64,000 bases of DNA from Ornithodoros turicata (taxonomy: Eukaryota > Arthropoda > Arachnida > Ixodida > Argasidae), in contig NC_088206.1 of NCBI RefSeq assembly GCF_037126465.1, forward strand, positions 9,027,187 to 9,091,186, in the 5' to 3' direction. A program made the translations under genes and the position numbers. Below the pieces are notes generated by a model. That model did not search any database, had not been told where the DNA came from, and worked only from the letters and a program-made list of their open reading frames with translations. Below, piece after piece: positions 61,616 to 64,000 of the stretch. Position 1 is the stretch's first letter, and each line of letters starts with the position of its first letter.

Positions 61616-64000
61616 AGTTAGCTTTTTCTGCACCACGATAAAAAAACAAACAAGTAATTATATCCGTACGATGAGAGGCTGTTATACTCGTTAACACAAG
61701 CTATTTGCTATAGTATATCCCTATTTTAGCACAACTAATGCACTGATCGGTGCAACAAGGAAAACACCACAACCGTACCAGACTACAACACGTGGATTTG
61801 AGTCGCCCTTCCTTCTGTTTATGCACTCGCGGTATTTGATAGCGATGGCAGTGCGACGTCCGTTGTCCGTTGTTTCAAACCAGTTCGAAACCGTTTTATA
61901 GATACAATTCGAAGGTGAGCTACCATGTGGTAGATATAATACTATCTAAAATAAAACGCGAGACACCGCATTATTTAAAGCTTAAGAATTATGTTTGCAT
62001 TGCAGCACGAAACACTGCTGAAAAATGTGTGCAGACGACACACTGAATCCGCTCCAACATGAATGCGTCGTAAGGATTTTCGGCGAACACATGGGGACTG
62101 CACGCGATTGAATCAGGATGTCGAAATGTTTCTTCAACTTGTAACATTACTAAATAGTCGAACGAACAGCAGTCTACTTAAAACAAGATTTTATCACCGA
62201 TGACCGCACCGTAACCCGATACATACCTCGGAAACCGCAACGCCACCAATAAGCCCCAATATAGCAGTGTCAACGTACTAAAGATAGACCCTATGTTAGA
62301 TAACCAATTCACAGCTCGGCACATGCTTTTCCCCCTTTTTTCTGCACACAGGAGCCAAGCTCAATGCAGCCTTGACATTTCTGAGCTTTCAACACTAGAG
62401 GAATCACTCCCAAAACTGACCACTAGACTTCAGGAATTACCACACAGAGCCAGAAATTTAGTAAACCATACAAAACGTTATCTTTATTCAATATCAGTTC
62501 ATGGCTTCTTCGTGAGTCTGCTGCCGAACTTAGCCATGTCACCGTTGCAAGGCCAAGACAGGAACTTGTCGCTCTTAATGTATGCGGCAACCTTGGGAAG
62601 GGCCTACAAAAACAAAACGAACATGCTTAGGAGAACACACACAAATCGAGAAAACCTGAGATAATCGAGTAACATCAACGAAAGTGAATAATTGCATAGA
62701 TGGTACGCAAGTATTACCTCAACTCTAGCCACGAAATCCTTCAGGTTGGAGAAGTCCTTCAAACAGTCTGGTGCAAAAAGCAGATGCTGCGACAGCATTT
62801 CGTAGGCAATGAAATCAACGTGGGTAAGCTGAAAGGGAGAGGAAAGGACAGTGATGCAACGCTTTGGCATACGTAACACTATTTTTGTGCAGGCATATTT
62901 TGCAGCTTCTAGGATTGATATACCATTTTGACCAATCAGGGATACCTGTAGCACTACAAATTTGTTGCAATCAAAAGAGAAATGAAACCCTGCTGTACAG
63001 CTATATCAGCAGTTTATTACTTAGACAGCCGCGTAGAATCTAACCTGACGCTGCCCATGGAACATGTCCGGTAGTATAAATGTGTGCTAAAGAAGTGCTA
63101 TAATTATATTACACTCAGGGGGTACTTATTGAAACTTATTTGTTAAAAATAAATTTTCTGGGCTTTCCTAGACCATAGTTAAAGGGGCGAAAATTTGTCG
63201 TCTTGGATCGAAAGATGCCATTACTTCAGCACGTATTGTTATTTTACGAGCGAAAGATATCGCAATGTACACTTTCCCCCTCCCTCTCAAGAAGCCAGAC
63301 AATGCGGAGACGCCCCTTCGGACCGGTCACCTCAAACTACCTCCCGTGACGACTGGACAAATCGTTTGCGGAAATCGATGAGAGCGCCCTCTGCATTGTT
63401 CGCCTCCTTGAGGAGAAGGGGAGGGAAAGTGTACCTTGCTGTTCCTTTCGCTCATAAATCAGAGACGATGCAACATATGAATCCCGTTCCTTTTGTTTCG
63501 GTCTCAAGGTAACAGCACCTTTCAATCCATGAGTTTTTTTTTTTTGTCATTTCAGTGCCCCTTTAACGACATTTCGCGGATCGTTAAATGAGCGGGAAAA
63601 TTATCATAAAATTAGCAAACGTTACTACTCAGAGTATTCAATGTTTAAGCAGCTACAGCACTAAAACGAAAAGGCATATCCAAATGCAGAAAGTAGTCGT
63701 ACGTTTTCGCCGCCAAAGAATTTGTGCTTGCCCAGGAAGTCGGAGAAAGCCTTGAGAGATGCAGGCAAGGCGCTCAGGTATTCCTCCTTCAGTTTGTCCT
63801 GCACACGCAAACATGCACAAAAAAACAAAACAAAAATCGGATCACATTTTAGATCGTAAAGTTAGTTAGGAAACTAACGACGCGCATTATTACACTTACA
63901 AAGTCTGGGTTGTAGCACAGACGAACAAAGGTCATACGGAAGTCACACCACTGCTGCTCCGCAAGGTCCACGCGGAGCTTCTCGGCGTCAGTCTTGCCCT

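Overview
The window is animal nuclear DNA. It has spliced genes with GT-AG introns, few coding bases, and very many short DNA-transposon derivatives. A tRNA-headed SINE resembling the Ruka family described from ticks, plus a mu-class glutathione S-transferase, point to a chelicerate, most probably an ixodid tick. The species cannot be read from the sequence.

Three protein genes can be reconstructed exon by exon. (1) A + strand gene with seven exons between 25423 and 44186 encodes a Sidestep-like immunoglobulin-superfamily membrane protein: four Ig domains, one FN3-like domain, one transmembrane helix and a short tail. Its signal peptide and first Ig exon were not found. (2) A complete - strand RCC1 gene, 464 aa in eight coding exons, runs from 61615 down to 50470. 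(3) The 3' part of a mu-class GST gene lies on the - strand from the window end to 62499. RCC1 and GST are in tandem; RCC1 and the Sidestep-like gene converge. Their 6.3-kb intergenic gap holds a roughly 2.9-kb minisatellite of about 152-bp units.

Positions 1-25 kb have no recognisable gene. They contain a LINE ORF2 remnant, three Ruka-like SINE copies, a four-unit tandem repeat, and many elements with identifiable ends: hAT-like with 8-bp target duplications, mariner/pogo-like with TA, TTAA-flanked, and TTA-flanked. Insertions are often nested.

The most interesting item is a 1010-bp perfect palindrome (20278-21287). Each arm carries what reads as a hammerhead ribozyme: CUGANGA core, 6-bp stem II, GAAA, a self-complementary AGCU stem III and a 7-bp stem I. 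A 13-bp direct repeat and a 39-bp one-sided tail flank it. This fits an inverted pair of Penelope-like-element terminal repeats. A second, diverged palindrome with a related motif sits inside a hAT-like element in an RCC1 intron. RCC1 introns carry four TSD-flanked hAT-like elements within 4 kb, plus one more with similar ends but no target duplication.
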